Made by a program: the position numbers and the translations under genes | Notes under the pieces: generated by a model | What the model was told of the DNA's origin: nothing | The model's input: only the letters and a program-made list of their open reading frames with translations | The model's database searches: none | Assembly (NCBI GenBank): GCA_004020365.1 | Contig: SAQR01000021.1 | Coordinates: forward strand, 29,018-93,017 | Reading direction: 5' to 3' | DNA length: 64,000 nt | Source of the DNA: Mesorhizobium sp. | Lineage (GTDB): Bacteria; Pseudomonadota; Alphaproteobacteria; Rhizobiales; Rhizobiaceae | In this document: positions 25,504 through 34,764 of the stretch, piece by piece | Layout of the letters: each line of letters starts with the position of its first letter | Position numbering within the stretch: position 1 is the stretch's first letter

Positions 25504-26490
25504 ATGACACAGTTATTTAGCACCCCCCGTCACACGGGAGTTTTTCATACAATCCTTCTCCATTCTGTCTGCGCCCTGGCACTTGCAGTGGGCATCGCTG
25601 TCTCGCAGCCAGCCGCCGCACAGGACGCGCCGGAGGCGCCGGAGATCACCGCCTTCGTGGCCGCTGCCGAGCCGCCCGTCTTCGACACGCCGGAAGCGGC
25701 TGTCGCGGCGTTCAAGAAGGCGCTGAACGATGCCGGCAACGGTGCGGTTGCGGCCCTTCTCGGCCTCGATGCGGAGAAGCTGAAAGCCGACGAGAACGCG
25801 GACGAGACGCTGGCGGCGATCAAGGAGGGTGTGGCCAAGCAGCTTGTCCTCGATGGCGAGGGCGACCGCCGCACGCTGCAGATCGGCGACAAGCTGTGGC
25901 CGCTGCCTTTTCCGATCGTCAAGGGCGAGGACGGCAAGTGGGCTTTCGACACCTATGCCGGGCTCGAAGAGATCGTAAACCGGTATGTCGGCGAGAACGA
26001 GCTCACCGCGATCGAGACGATGCGCGCCTATGTCGATGCGCAGGAGGACTATGCGTCGCAGGACCGCGACGAGGATGGCGTGGAGGAATTCGCGCAGAAA
26101 CTGATCAGCTCTGAAGGCGCGACCGACGGGCTCTACTGGCCGACCGACGACATCAACGGCGAGAGCCCGGCCGGTGGCAATATCGATCAGGCCGAGCTCG
26201 AGGTCGCGGCCAAGGGCGAAGGCTATTTCGGCTACAAGTACAAGATCCTGACCGGTCAGGGCGACCAGATCGCCGGCGGCGCCTACGACTACGTCATCAA
26301 CGGCAACATGATCGCCGGCTTCGGCCTCATCGCCTGGCCGGCCAAATATGGCGAGACCGGCGTAAAAACCTTCGCCCTCAACCAGCACGGCGTCGTCTAC
26401 GAGACCGACCTCGGGCCAACCACCGAGCAGATCGTGAAATACATCGACCGCTTCAATCCCGACGACACCTGGCAGGTCGTGGCCGACTGA
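25504..26490 (+). CDS. DUF2950 secreted protein
   Basis: The 328-residue protein has a signal peptide (ILLHSVCALALAVGIAVSQP, ending AAA-Q). The DUF2950 domain covers the rest: FDTPEAAVAAFKKALND, LWPLPFPIVKGEDGKWAFDT, then ENELTAIETMRAYVDAQEDY, GYFGYKYKILTGQG and NGNMIAGFGLIAWPAKYGET. DUF3300 and DUF2950 genes are commonly neighbours, and here only 20 bases separate them. The function is unknown. Its position as last gene of the sulfatase operon suggests a periplasmic role with the enzymes upstream. Confidence 0.88.
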   Translation: MTQLFSTPRHTGVFHTILLHSVCALALAVGIAVSQPAAAQDAPEAPEITAFVAAAEPPVFDTPEAAVAAFKKALNDAGNGAVAALLGLDAEKLKADENADETLAAIKEGVAKQLVLDGEGDRRTLQIGDKLWPLPFPIVKGEDGKWAFDTYAGLEEIVNRYVGENELTAIETMRAYVDAQEDYASQDRDEDGVEEFAQKLISSEGATDGLYWPTDDINGESPAGGNIDQAELEVAAKGEGYFGYKYKILTGQGDQIAGGAYDYVINGNMIAGFGLIAWPAKYGETGVKTFALNQHGVVYETDLGPTTEQIVKYIDRFNPDDTWQVVAD

Positions 26491-26921
26491 GAGAAATGGA
26501 TCAAAAGCCGGGTTATTTTCGAGTCGATCGGCAAAACCCTGCGCTGTGGCAGAAGAGGTGGCATGGATCTAAGCTTCGCCTTCCTGGCCGAGCCCGGCCA
26601 CCAGTCCGCCAGCAGGCGGCACGCCTACACCATGATCCAGCAGGCCAGTTGAGCGCCTTGCCGGCGAAGAGCACCACGTCGCCTGCGGTGACCGATAGAA
26701 ACGGGGGCACGTGCAGCACCTGCTCGGCATCGAAATCGATCATCTGATCCCCGGGCGCGCATTTACATGGAGCGCGCCACTGATGACGAACAGATTGCAA
26801 CACCGAGCCGAGGGTAAGCGAAGCTGTCTGGGCTCAGAAACTGCAAGCGGTCGGAAGTTTGTCTCAGGAGACCCCCTGGAGTGTGCTAGCCTCACCTGCA
26901 GAACGATGAGGTCTTATCGGC
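26491..26921 (-). other. Intergenic region with a possible decayed gene
   Basis: On the minus strand near 26745-26650 the frame reads FDAEQVLHVPPFLSVTAGDV and then VLFAGKALN with GC-rich third positions. It continues in another frame as ADWWPGSARKAKLRS. This looks like the remains of a gene I cannot identify. No intact gene is present. Confidence 0.25.
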
Positions 26922-28001
26922 GTGGCTGCTGCACAAACTCCCTGGTGGGCATGGACCTGGCCAGCAGTGGCGTGGGCTATCCTGTTGACGACATTCTTTG
27001 CAGGCACCGGGGGCTTCATTGCTGCCTTTGCGGGAGCGGTCCTGATCGCCACCGTTTTCGCGGCCGTATACAACGCTGAGGTCGTCGCGCACCGCACCGG
27101 CGAGCCCTTCGGCACGCTTGTACTGGCCGTTGCCGTCACGGTTATCGAAGTGGCACTAATCGTCTCGGTGATGATCTCTGCTCCGGTCGAAAAAGCGGGG
27201 CTGGCGCGCGACACGGTGTTCGCCGCTGTCATGATCGTGATGAACGGCATCGTCGGCCTGTGCCTGCTGTGGGGCGGCGTGCGCCATCACGAACAGGGAT
27301 TTCAGCTCCAGGGAGCGAGCGCCGCCTTGGCCGTCCTGGCCGCGCTCACCACACTGACGCTGGTTGTGCCAAACGTCGTCGCAACCTCAGCCGGTCCGAT
27401 GTTCAGCACGTCGCAGCTTGTCTTCGTGGGCATGGTCTCGCTGGTCCTCTACGGTTCATTCGTCTTCGTCCAGACCGTGCGGCACCGCGACTACTTTCTG
27501 CCACCTGAGGCGGGCGATGAGGAAGCGCACGCGTCGCCGCCCTCCAACAGGACGGCAGCCATCAGCGCAGGATTGCTGCTGGTCTCCCTCGTTGCGGTCG
27601 TGGCGCTTGCGAAATCCCTGACGCCAACGGTGGAGGCGGGAATCGCCCGGCTCGGGGTGCCAAAAGCCGTCGTGGGGATCGTAATTGCGGCGGTGGTGCT
27701 GCTTCCGGAATTACTGGCAGCGCTCAGAGCGGCCCGGGCCAACCGACTTCAGACCAGTCTGAACTTGGCGTTGGGGTCGATACTCGCGGCAATCGGCCTG
27801 ACCATTCCCGCAGTTGCGCTCGTTTCGATAGTGCTTGGCCAGCCGCTAGAGCTCGGTCTGCACGAAAAGGACCAGGTCCTGCTGGTTCTGACGCTTATCG
27901 TCAGCGTGATCACTTTGGGTACCGGCCGGACCACAGTGCTTCAGGGCATAGTACACCTGGTCATCTTCGCAGTGTTCTTGTTTTTCGCTGCCGTGCCGTG
28001 A
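26922..28001 (+). CDS. Ca2+/H+ antiporter-type transporter (ChaA/CaCA family)
   Basis: The GTG at 26922 gives a 359-residue protein with about eleven membrane segments. The two alpha-repeat motifs of the cation/Ca2+ exchanger family are visible: AHRTGEPFGTLVLAVAVTVI followed by EVALI near residue 60, and GIVIAAVVLLPELLAALRAA followed by NLALGSILAAIGL near residue 255. Both carry the acidic residue needed for cation binding (VIEV, LLPEL). A hydrophilic loop (EAGDEEAHASPPSNRT) splits the halves. It should export Ca2+, or Na+ and K+ as ChaA can, in exchange for protons at the inner membrane. It converges with the hydrolase gene at 28082. Confidence 0.88.
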   Translation: MAAAQTPWWAWTWPAVAWAILLTTFFAGTGGFIAAFAGAVLIATVFAAVYNAEVVAHRTGEPFGTLVLAVAVTVIEVALIVSVMISAPVEKAGLARDTVFAAVMIVMNGIVGLCLLWGGVRHHEQGFQLQGASAALAVLAALTTLTLVVPNVVATSAGPMFSTSQLVFVGMVSLVLYGSFVFVQTVRHRDYFLPPEAGDEEAHASPPSNRTAAISAGLLLVSLVAVVALAKSLTPTVEAGIARLGVPKAVVGIVIAAVVLLPELLAALRAARANRLQTSLNLALGSILAAIGLTIPAVALVSIVLGQPLELGLHEKDQVLLVLTLIVSVITLGTGRTTVLQGIVHLVIFAVFLFFAAVP

Positions 28002-28081
28002 GGCCTCACCGCCTTCAAAAACGCACGGAATGGTCGTGAACGGCATACGTCGAGGCGCTTGGCCTTCGCCAGCCGCGCCCT

Positions 28082-29731
28082 TCAACGCCGTCGCAAAAAT
28101 TCCAGCTTCAGCCGGTTGATCTGCTCCGCGGTCCATCCCCGAACGTCAGTCACTTCGATCCAGGCATCGATGTAATGCTCCGGCGCATATACATGCCCGT
28201 ACCCCATCGGGGCCGTTGTGGCCATCGCCATGTCGACGGTGAGCTGGAGAAGCGTCACGACCGGATACCATTTGAGCTCGGGAGACACGTCGGAACCGCG
28301 CGGTCCCGCCAGCCATTCCGGCTGTCGGTACAGGGACCGGTAGTCGAAGAACGTCACCGGGTCGCTCGCATATTGAAGATAGACGATCCGCATCGGTCCC
28401 CAATGTGCGTCCGGGATCGCCAGGCCGTTCTCCTGGCTCGTGAACCGCACATACGACCCGTCCCTGAAGCGTGGCAGCCAGGCTGGCGATCCTCGCTCGC
28501 GGTCGTCGGTGACGGAACGCCAGATCCTGCTCGGAAATGGCGGGCCGCTCCAAAGTGCCCCCTGATACGGGTCGCCGATCACTTCGAACAATTCGGCGGA
28601 TTGCTCGGAGCTCAAGGCGCCAAGGCTCAGCCCGTGCAAATAGAGTCTTGGGCGGCTTTCCTTCGGGAGCTTGGCCCAATGGCTGTAGATTTCCGCAAAA
28701 AGGGTGCGAGCGGCCTCGGCGCCATAGCCGGGCTCGACCAGGAGGGACAGCCAGCTTGTGAGATACGAATACTGCATGGCGACACTCGCGACGTCACCGC
28801 CGTGGAGATATTCGACGGTGTCCATTGCAGCAGGGTCTATCCAACCGGTGCCTGTCGGCATCACCACGATCAGCACCGAGCGATTGAATCCGTCGACGCG
28901 CTTGAGCTCCTCGAGGGCGAGCTTTGCGCGCTCCTCGGCTGTCTCCGCAGACCGCAATCCGACATAGACGCGGATCGGCTCGCGCGCATCCATCCCCAGG
29001 AACGAGCCTAAATCTTTGCTCGTCGGTCCAGTCGCGATGAACTCCCGTCCCGCCCTTCCTAGATCGTCCCACTCGATCAGCGAGGTATCGCTTCCGGTCT
29101 TGCTGGGGTCGGCCGGCTGTTGGGTCTCGGGCTCGATCAGCTCATCGAATGCCTGGAAAGACGAATCCGCGGCATGGAGCGCAAACCTGAAGAAAACGCC
29201 GTTGACCACTGCCCAGAATAACGCAGCCGCAGCGGCAATGCCGATCACGTATGACACGCGTTTCGGCACGATCCGGCCAAGCATTCGCGAGATGAACAGG
29301 AACGTCACCTGAAACAATCGCGCCAAGAGGATCAGGAGCACGAAGGTCAGCAACGCGATCAGACCGACCTTCAGGGGGTGCGCAGTGTCTACCGGCTCGA
29401 GCCTCATGAGCTGCCGGATCGAATTTTGCCATTCCGAAGCCTGCCAGAGAAACGCGACGGCAACCAGGATGCAGGTGGCCGCAGCGACGAGTTTGATGGC
29501 CCGCAAGATGCGGCCCGTGGGCTTGGGCAGCTCCAGGTAGTCGGCCAGCCAGCGCCCGAACACGCCAAGCCCATATCCGGCCGCGAAAGAGCATCCGGAT
29601 AGAACGCCTTGCGTTACAAACGTGCGTGGAAGCAGCGTAGGGGTGAGCGAGGCCGCAAAGAAGAGTGTTCCGATCAGCAGGCCAGCGGCTGAGAAGGAAC
29701 GCCAGAACCTGAATATCCAGAATAGCCTCAT
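28082..29731 (-). CDS. Membrane alpha/beta-hydrolase family protein
   Basis: The start is taken as the ATG at 29731 (LFWIFRFWRSFSAAG); the frame stays open upstream, but that sequence is arginine/glycine-rich and unlike protein. The 549-residue product has about four or five N-terminal membrane segments. A C-terminal catalytic region matches the paired alpha/beta-hydrolase family N-terminal and catalytic domains: IRVYVGLRSAETAEERAKLA, VVMPTGTGWIDPAAMDTVEY, LYLHGLSLGALSSE (nucleophile Ser in GLSLG), LWSGPPFPSRIWR and QYASDPVTFFDYRSLY. The substrate is unknown; a lipid- or ester-hydrolysing role at the membrane is likely. It is convergent with the antiporter. Confidence 0.85.
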   Translation of the reverse strand: MRLFWIFRFWRSFSAAGLLIGTLFFAASLTPTLLPRTFVTQGVLSGCSFAAGYGLGVFGRWLADYLELPKPTGRILRAIKLVAAATCILVAVAFLWQASEWQNSIRQLMRLEPVDTAHPLKVGLIALLTFVLLILLARLFQVTFLFISRMLGRIVPKRVSYVIGIAAAAALFWAVVNGVFFRFALHAADSSFQAFDELIEPETQQPADPSKTGSDTSLIEWDDLGRAGREFIATGPTSKDLGSFLGMDAREPIRVYVGLRSAETAEERAKLALEELKRVDGFNRSVLIVVMPTGTGWIDPAAMDTVEYLHGGDVASVAMQYSYLTSWLSLLVEPGYGAEAARTLFAEIYSHWAKLPKESRPRLYLHGLSLGALSSEQSAELFEVIGDPYQGALWSGPPFPSRIWRSVTDDRERGSPAWLPRFRDGSYVRFTSQENGLAIPDAHWGPMRIVYLQYASDPVTFFDYRSLYRQPEWLAGPRGSDVSPELKWYPVVTLLQLTVDMAMATTAPMGYGHVYAPEHYIDAWIEVTDVRGWTAEQINRLKLEFLRRR

Positions 29732-29908
29732 TGGAGCGGCCACGTGCGATCGTTGGAGTGCTTCGAGGCAGCTTGCCGTGCAAGATATGTCGGCGCAACC
29801 CGCAACTGCGCGGAACCACGGCGACGCTTTCCGCCGGCCTTTCCTTTGGCCAGACGACAGCGGAACTTCGGGCGAGACCTCCACGACCACAACCCAGCAC
29901 CGATCAGG

Positions 29909-30076
29909 GGGAATGACACCACCACCACCACCAGCGGCACGAACCCGGACTCGGCCAAGGATTGCGCGCCTGGCCAGCAGGCCGGCAGCGCGCAGGAGGC
30001 CGCCCCTGGTCAGCAGGACACGGACGCCAAGACCGCCGCCCCCGAGCAAATGAAGAAGACCAACGAGGATTGCTGA
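29909..30076 (+). pseudogene. C-terminal remnant of a small secreted or stress-type protein
   Basis: A plus-strand frame reads NDTTTTTSGTNPDSAKDCAP through GQQAGSAQEAAPGQQ and EQMKKTNEDC to a stop at 30076. The repeated APGQQ pattern is common in small rhizobial secreted proteins, but the expected signal peptide and start are missing upstream, where the DNA is the 5' flank of the hydrolase gene. I read it as a truncated gene. Confidence 0.35.
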
Positions 30077-30098
30077 TTGGCAACGCCATACAAGGGGA

Positions 30099-30152
30099 AG
30101 GCCGGCGCCGCTTGGGGGGCGTTGGGGTAGAATGCCTGCAGGGCGCCGGCCT
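30099..30152. repeat. 11-base inverted repeat with 32-base loop
   Basis: AGGCCGGCGCC (30099-30109) and GGCGCCGGCCT (30142-30152) are perfectly complementary. No T-run follows. It may be a hairpin ending transcription from either side or an intergenic palindrome. Confidence 0.45.
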
Positions 30153-30285
30153 GGCGGATTGGGGTCCGCTATTGGATAGTATCAAATTTGGCGATTCGAG
30201 TAATTGCGTGATCGCGGAATGTGAGGAGGCGGTCGACGACGCTCAGTCCTTTGCATCATCACGGTCTTGCACAGAGCCGTCGTTT

Positions 30286-30622
30286 TTATCTGCCGGGCTT
30301 TCTAACCCGGCCAGTTGCCGGACCGGCCATTTCTTTAGCGAGGCCCACCAGGGCATCGACCTTTTGCATCTGGTCCGCGTCACCGCTGTTGGCAACGCGT
30401 TTACGGATCGTCTTATCGCAATGCCCCTTGGGCGGCTAATAGCCTGTACTTTTCGAAGATCGCCAGCTTCTGCGGATAGGTGATCCGTACCCTGGCGTTG
30501 CACCCGTCGCATCTGAAGTGCGCGATCGTTTTCAGCGCAGAGCCCTTCCTTACCGCCGGATGCGAGCAATCCGGACAATCGAATGTGAGCGCAACATCAG
30601 ACAAATCTTGGGCTAGACCCAT
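30286..30622 (-). pseudogene. Small zinc-ribbon protein gene with a one-base frameshift
   Basis: From the ATG at 30622 (AAGGAG six bases upstream) the frame gives MGLAQDLSDVALTFDCPDCS, then HFRCDGCNARVRITYPQKLA and FEKYRLLAAQG, and soon stops at 30413. Dropping one G from the GGGG run at about 30425-30428 extends it as HCDKTIRKRVANSGDADQMQ and KVDALVGLAKEM to a stop at 30286, giving about 112 residues. CPDC and CDGC form a zinc ribbon; HCDKT follows. The extension is protein-like, so the intact form is probably the longer one. Alternatively the 69-residue product is the native protein. The function is unknown. Confidence 0.6.
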
Positions 30623-30733
30623 TTCCATCTCCTTCGCAAGCGCTGTGGCTACACTCTGGCGGGACTCAATGGGCAATGCAGATGCCAATCCGGCTGTGCT
30701 AACGCGAACAATTCGCCTCGGAACGCCGCCAAG

Positions 30734-30967
30734 CTAGTGCGCCTTCTCTGCGCCCTTTGAAAGACGAAGAGACCTAACTTCATCCAGCAGTTCGTGCTCC
30801 CTGGTAGTAATGTTTCGGAAGATTGCGACAATCGCCACCGCTAAGGCCTCGGCATCCCGGCTTGAAGAATCGATGTGTTCATCTGCGCAAACCTGATCGA
30901 ACACGCGTTCGCAAAGAGCCAGATCATGAGGGCTGAGGCAGGTGCGATTGGAACGCCGACGCAGCAT
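30734..30967 (-). CDS. Small conserved hypothetical protein (77 aa)
   Basis: The product is acidic and helical: SPHDLALCERVFDQVCADEH, then DAEALAVAIVAIFRN and EHELLDEVRSLRLSK. It has the look of a conserved rhizobial small protein. No signal peptide, membrane segment or named domain is visible. It lies between the zinc-ribbon gene and the DNA-binding protein gene, all on the minus strand. Confidence 0.6.
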   Translation of the reverse strand: MLRRRSNRTCLSPHDLALCERVFDQVCADEHIDSSSRDAEALAVAIVAIFRNITTREHELLDEVRSLRLSKGAEKAH

Positions 30968-31052
30968 CTGTGCGAACCTTTCAGGGCCGTTGCCCGTGCT
31001 TGCGGCGGGCTTGTTTTGCCGATGAACCGCTGAGGCGTGTATTGGAATAGGT

Positions 31053-31355
31053 TTACTCGCTGACTGATGACTGGTCTTTCAATAGTCCCAAAATCAGCGC
31101 GCACTCGCGAGCTCTATACTGTCCAGCAATCATAAGTTGTCGGTAATCTCGCAGTTTTTGGTCTGGGACATGAAATCCTCGCCGAAATTCCGCCGCCTCT
31201 TTCGGAGTTCGAGTGCAACCGAGTTTACTGGCGGTGACTTTCAAACTCGCCAGTGAGCATCCGACCTTGGCTGCAATATCTTTCAAAGGTTCGTTATTAA
31301 AATATCCATCAAGAATTATCTTGCGACGAGCTTCAGTTTTGAGCTTCGCGTTCAT
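31053..31355 (-). CDS. Small helix-turn-helix protein (100 aa)
   Basis: Residues 10-45 read RRKIILDGYFNNEPLKDIAA followed by KVGCSLASLKVTASKLG, a helix-turn-helix of the kind in GcrA-like or resolvase C-terminal DNA-binding segments. The remainder is a charged tail (QKLRDYRQLMIAGQYRAREC). The start ATG at 31355 is preceded by GAGGAGACAA. It probably binds DNA; its target is unknown. It is divergent from the AraC-type gene. Confidence 0.7.
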   Translation of the reverse strand: MNAKLKTEARRKIILDGYFNNEPLKDIAAKVGCSLASLKVTASKLGCTRTPKEAAEFRRGFHVPDQKLRDYRQLMIAGQYRARECALILGLLKDQSSVSE

Positions 31356-31584
31356 TTTGTTGTCTCCTCAACTGCGCTTTCACCGTGCCAGATTCTATAC
31401 GCGCCAGGTTGAAGAGTGTCGTTATCGTCACATCCAGAAACTTATCTCGGAATGCATTTCTTGATGCAGCCCAACGTGATGGCGCTCTGTGGACTCGCGT
31501 TCCGCTGGTCTTGCCAGATGCCTGTGATACACCACATGATTGCGGTGGAGATGGGCATACCGGAATCGGATACGGCACTACGCG

Positions 31585-32727
31585 ATGGACGCTAAGAGGC
31601 AGGACAAGGCGCTTGCGAGGCAGGCGATTGGGCGCGATCGACGTCGTTGGCCGCGCGAAGCTCAACCTTACAATGAGGCTGCCCCGTCACTTGCGCCGGC
31701 GCTCGAACCTTTGCCCTTTTCGACGCTCGAACTGGCGCCAGAGGATCAATTCGTCGCCTGGCAGGCGCATATGGCTCCGCTTGTCGAGGTCAAGTTGCCG
31801 GATGACAAATCGCTCGACGATGGCTTTCCCGCCGACCACACGGCTTGGAACCTCGGCGGCATGTTGATCGTTCAACAGCGCGCACCGGCACATAGTTATA
31901 TGCGTTCTGCTGCGAAGCTTCGGTCCAGTTCGATCGATCACTGGTATATCGCTGTGCCGTATACCGGCCGGTCGTGGACGGAGGTCGATCGCCGCGTAGC
32001 GGAAAACCAGCCGGGCAAATTAGAGATTAGATCGCTTGGCTACCCGTTTCGCGGGAGGGCAACGGAATCCCAAAGTCTCTTTCTCTATTTGCCGCGTGAT
32101 CTGTTCGCCGATGCGGCGGCAAGCCTGGACGCAAAGAATAATTCAATTCTGTCCGGCAACTTTGCCGACCTTTTGCTCGACTACCTCAACAGCATCGAAG
32201 CAAGACTGCGCAGTCTCACGGCTGACGATCTGCCCCGCATCGTGCACGCAACACGCAGCATGATCATTGCCTGCCTCTCGCCCCCGGCAGAACATGCCGC
32301 GGCCACCGAACAATTGGTGAGTGTCGCGCTGATGGAGCGAGCCCGTCGATACGTCCACAACAATCTGGATGCGGCTCATCTGACGCCGGACTCAATGTGC
32401 CGGGCGCTCGGCGTCTCGCGCACTCGTCTTTATCAGTTGTTCGAACCGAGCGGTGGTGTTCTCCACTACATACAAAGTCGCCGACTTCTGGCAGCCCATG
32501 TTGCGCTTAGCGATCCGGCGGACAGCCGGCGCATTGTCAATATTGCCGAAGCCGTCGGGTTTAGTTCAGCGGCTAATTTCAGCCGAGCATTTAGCAAGGA
32601 ATTCGGTTACAGCCCCCGCGAAGTCCGAAGCTCCGTGGTGTTGCCGCGCCCCGCCCACTCTGTTTCGCATGCCGGACACGAGGAGGCCTCTTCCTTTGAA
32701 CATTGGCTCAAAGCGCTCGGAAGCTGA
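31585..32727 (+). CDS. AraC-family transcriptional regulator
   Basis: The ATG at 31585 is preferred because the only further upstream option is a TTG at 31540. The 380-residue protein has a roughly 170-residue N-terminal domain of the AraC-binding-like (cupin-type) class (HTAWNLGGMLIVQQRAPAHS, SIDHWYIAVPYTG). Two C-terminal helix-turn-helices follow: TPDSMCRALGVSRTRLYQLF and RRIVNIAEAVGFSSAANFSR with AFSKEFGYSPREVR. It resembles FeaR/XylS-type activators that sense a small effector. The next gene (GGDEF-EAL) starts 18 bases after its stop, so it may control or share expression with that gene. Confidence 0.88.
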   Translation: MDAKRQDKALARQAIGRDRRRWPREAQPYNEAAPSLAPALEPLPFSTLELAPEDQFVAWQAHMAPLVEVKLPDDKSLDDGFPADHTAWNLGGMLIVQQRAPAHSYMRSAAKLRSSSIDHWYIAVPYTGRSWTEVDRRVAENQPGKLEIRSLGYPFRGRATESQSLFLYLPRDLFADAAASLDAKNNSILSGNFADLLLDYLNSIEARLRSLTADDLPRIVHATRSMIIACLSPPAEHAAATEQLVSVALMERARRYVHNNLDAAHLTPDSMCRALGVSRTRLYQLFEPSGGVLHYIQSRRLLAAHVALSDPADSRRIVNIAEAVGFSSAANFSRAFSKEFGYSPREVRSSVVLPRPAHSVSHAGHEEASSFEHWLKALGS

Positions 32728-32745
32728 GTACAAGATCGAGGATGG

Positions 32746-34764
32746 TTGAAGTGGGGCGGCTTAAAACAGGGCGGGGAAGATCAGCCGCCTCATGGGCCAG
32801 AATATTTTCGTGTCGCGTCCACCGCGCCATCAATTACAGCCAATCCCCGATTTATTAACCAACTGTTCATCGATGTCGCCGCCCATCACAGCGGAGCATA
32901 CATTGCAACTACGCAGCATAAGACACTTGTTGAGACTGCGAGTCGTATGTTTGCCAAGCTTGACGGTTATGCTATTTCGGGGTGGGGGACGTGGGATTCT
33001 CACCGCCTATGGAGGTGGCTATTGCAGCCGGAGGCATCAGGCGTTGGCACGGAGAGCGAGGGGCCTTCCTCAAGCGATGCACCACGAGCCGGTGAAGCGC
33101 TGCTCGCTGACCTTTTGGCGAACACGACCGAACTCTTGTCGTTCTATGATCGCGACTTCTGTCTGACGCACTACGCAACCAAGCTCAGAGGCGTATATGG
33201 AGGCGCGGTGGTGCCGGGTGCCGCCGTTTGGGAGATCTACCCGAGCTTCCTCGATGCGAGGTATCGCGACGAGTTTCTTCGTGTGTTCCGCGGCGGCTCA
33301 CCGGCAAGCATCGATTTGCCGCGATCATCGGGCGAAGCGCCGCGGTCCGCTTTCGTTTTCGCGACCTCAAATGGTGTGGGAATCATTGAATCACGGGGGC
33401 GCGATGGGCGGAGCGTAGTGGAGGAGCAAGAGCATGTAATCCTGCTCCACCAGGCGACGCACGACGTGCTGACCGGACTGCAGAATCGGCGGCGATTCGG
33501 CGAGCGGCTGCAGCAGGCAATAGCGGCCCTCGGCGGATCAAAGCCGAAAGCCGCCCTTCTGCAAATCGACCTTGACGATTTCAAAGCGGTCAACGACACG
33601 CTCGGCCATGGAGCAGGCGACACTCTTCTTCAACTCGCGGCGGGTCGTATTCGCGACGCACTGCAGGACGGTGAATCCGCATACCGGTATGCCGGCGATG
33701 AGTTCGCTGTCATCCAATTGGGAAAGGAGCAGCCGGCAGAGGCTGAGCGCCTCGCCGGATCGCTAGTCGACGCGTTCAAGAACCCGTTCGTCATTAACGG
33801 CATTCCCGTCTTCGTCGGCTCGAGTATCGGAATTGCTTTCGGGCCGGAGCACGGGACCGATGGCGAACAGTTGATGAAAGCCGCTGACATTGCTCTTTAT
33901 GCGGCCAAGACAGATGGACGCGGCTGCGCTCGAACATTCAACCGTTCGATGCTGCTCTTGCTGGAGCAACGCGAGAATCTGAGGCGCAGCCTTCGAACCG
34001 CGCTTGAGCGGGGCGAGCTTTATCTGGAATATCAGCCGCTCATCCGGCCTCCCTCGTCGGTGATGGGTTTCGAAGCGCTGCTGCGGTGGCGGCACCCCGA
34101 GGTCGGAACCATTCCACCCAACGTGTTCATACCGATCGCCGAAGCCGACGGTCTGATGGACGAGATTGGGCGATGGGTGCTTGAGGAAGCCTGTCGCCAG
34201 GCATTGACCTGGCCTTCCTCGCTGACAGTCGCAGTGAACCTGTCGCCGGCTCAGTTCCTTGGCGGTTCGCTGACGGACACGGTCGCTCAGATCATCGACA
34301 AAGTTGGAATCGAAGCCGACAGACTTGAACTTGAAATAACAGAGACGGTCCTGCTTGAAAAGACGATCGACAATATCGACACGTTGAACACTCTGAACGT
34401 TTTGGGAATACGAATTTCGCTCGACGATTTTGGAACATACTATTCATCGTTAAGCTACCTTAAAAACTTTCCCTTCGATACTTTGAAGATAGATCGGTAC
34501 TTTATTGCGGACCTGGAGACCGATCTCAAAAGCCAAACGATCGTGCGATCGATCATGACTCTGGCGCACGGCCTGGGGATAAATGTCACTGCCGAGGGCG
34601 TCGAGACGTCGGCACAGGCACGGTGGCTGATCAAGGAGAATTGCGATTGCCTGCAAGGCAACTTCCTGGGAAAGCCGCTTGGAGCCGAGGCGATCAGCGA
34701 TTTCATCAGGCGGTCCCCGCTGAGGGTGGTACGGGCGATGGAGGAATCAAATCGGGCGCTCTAG
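32746..34764 (+). CDS. GGDEF-EAL cyclic-di-GMP protein with PAS-like N-terminus
   Basis: The predicted start is a TTG at 32746 behind CGAGGA; the true start could be further in. About residues 110-240 look like a PAS-type sensor (TELLSFYDRDFCLTHYATKL). The GGDEF domain covers about 240-405, with signature AGDEF (YAGDEFAVIQ) in place of GGDEF. The EAL domain covers about 415-660 with FEALLRWRHPE, VAVNLSPAQF, LELEITETVLL, DDFGTYYSSLSYLKNFPFDT and AEGVETSAQA, so its catalytic residues look complete. It probably degrades, and may also make, cyclic di-GMP. It is cytosolic. It follows the AraC gene and precedes the partner-switching operon. Confidence 0.88.
   Translation: MKWGGLKQGGEDQPPHGPEYFRVASTAPSITANPRFINQLFIDVAAHHSGAYIATTQHKTLVETASRMFAKLDGYAISGWGTWDSHRLWRWLLQPEASGVGTESEGPSSSDAPRAGEALLADLLANTTELLSFYDRDFCLTHYATKLRGVYGGAVVPGAAVWEIYPSFLDARYRDEFLRVFRGGSPASIDLPRSSGEAPRSAFVFATSNGVGIIESRGRDGRSVVEEQEHVILLHQATHDVLTGLQNRRRFGERLQQAIAALGGSKPKAALLQIDLDDFKAVNDTLGHGAGDTLLQLAAGRIRDALQDGESAYRYAGDEFAVIQLGKEQPAEAERLAGSLVDAFKNPFVINGIPVFVGSSIGIAFGPEHGTDGEQLMKAADIALYAAKTDGRGCARTFNRSMLLLLEQRENLRRSLRTALERGELYLEYQPLIRPPSSVMGFEALLRWRHPEVGTIPPNVFIPIAEADGLMDEIGRWVLEEACRQALTWPSSLTVAVNLSPAQFLGGSLTDTVAQIIDKVGIEADRLELEITETVLLEKTIDNIDTLNTLNVLGIRISLDDFGTYYSSLSYLKNFPFDTLKIDRYFIADLETDLKSQTIVRSIMTLAHGLGINVTAEGVETSAQARWLIKENCDCLQGNFLGKPLGAEAISDFIRRSPLRVVRAMEESNRAL

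Noticed and set aside
29732-30049. N-terminal extension of the membrane hydrolase
   Set aside because: The extra 106 codons are glycine/arginine/valine-rich antisense sequence without a membrane or signal pattern; the ATG at 29731 starts a normal membrane protein.
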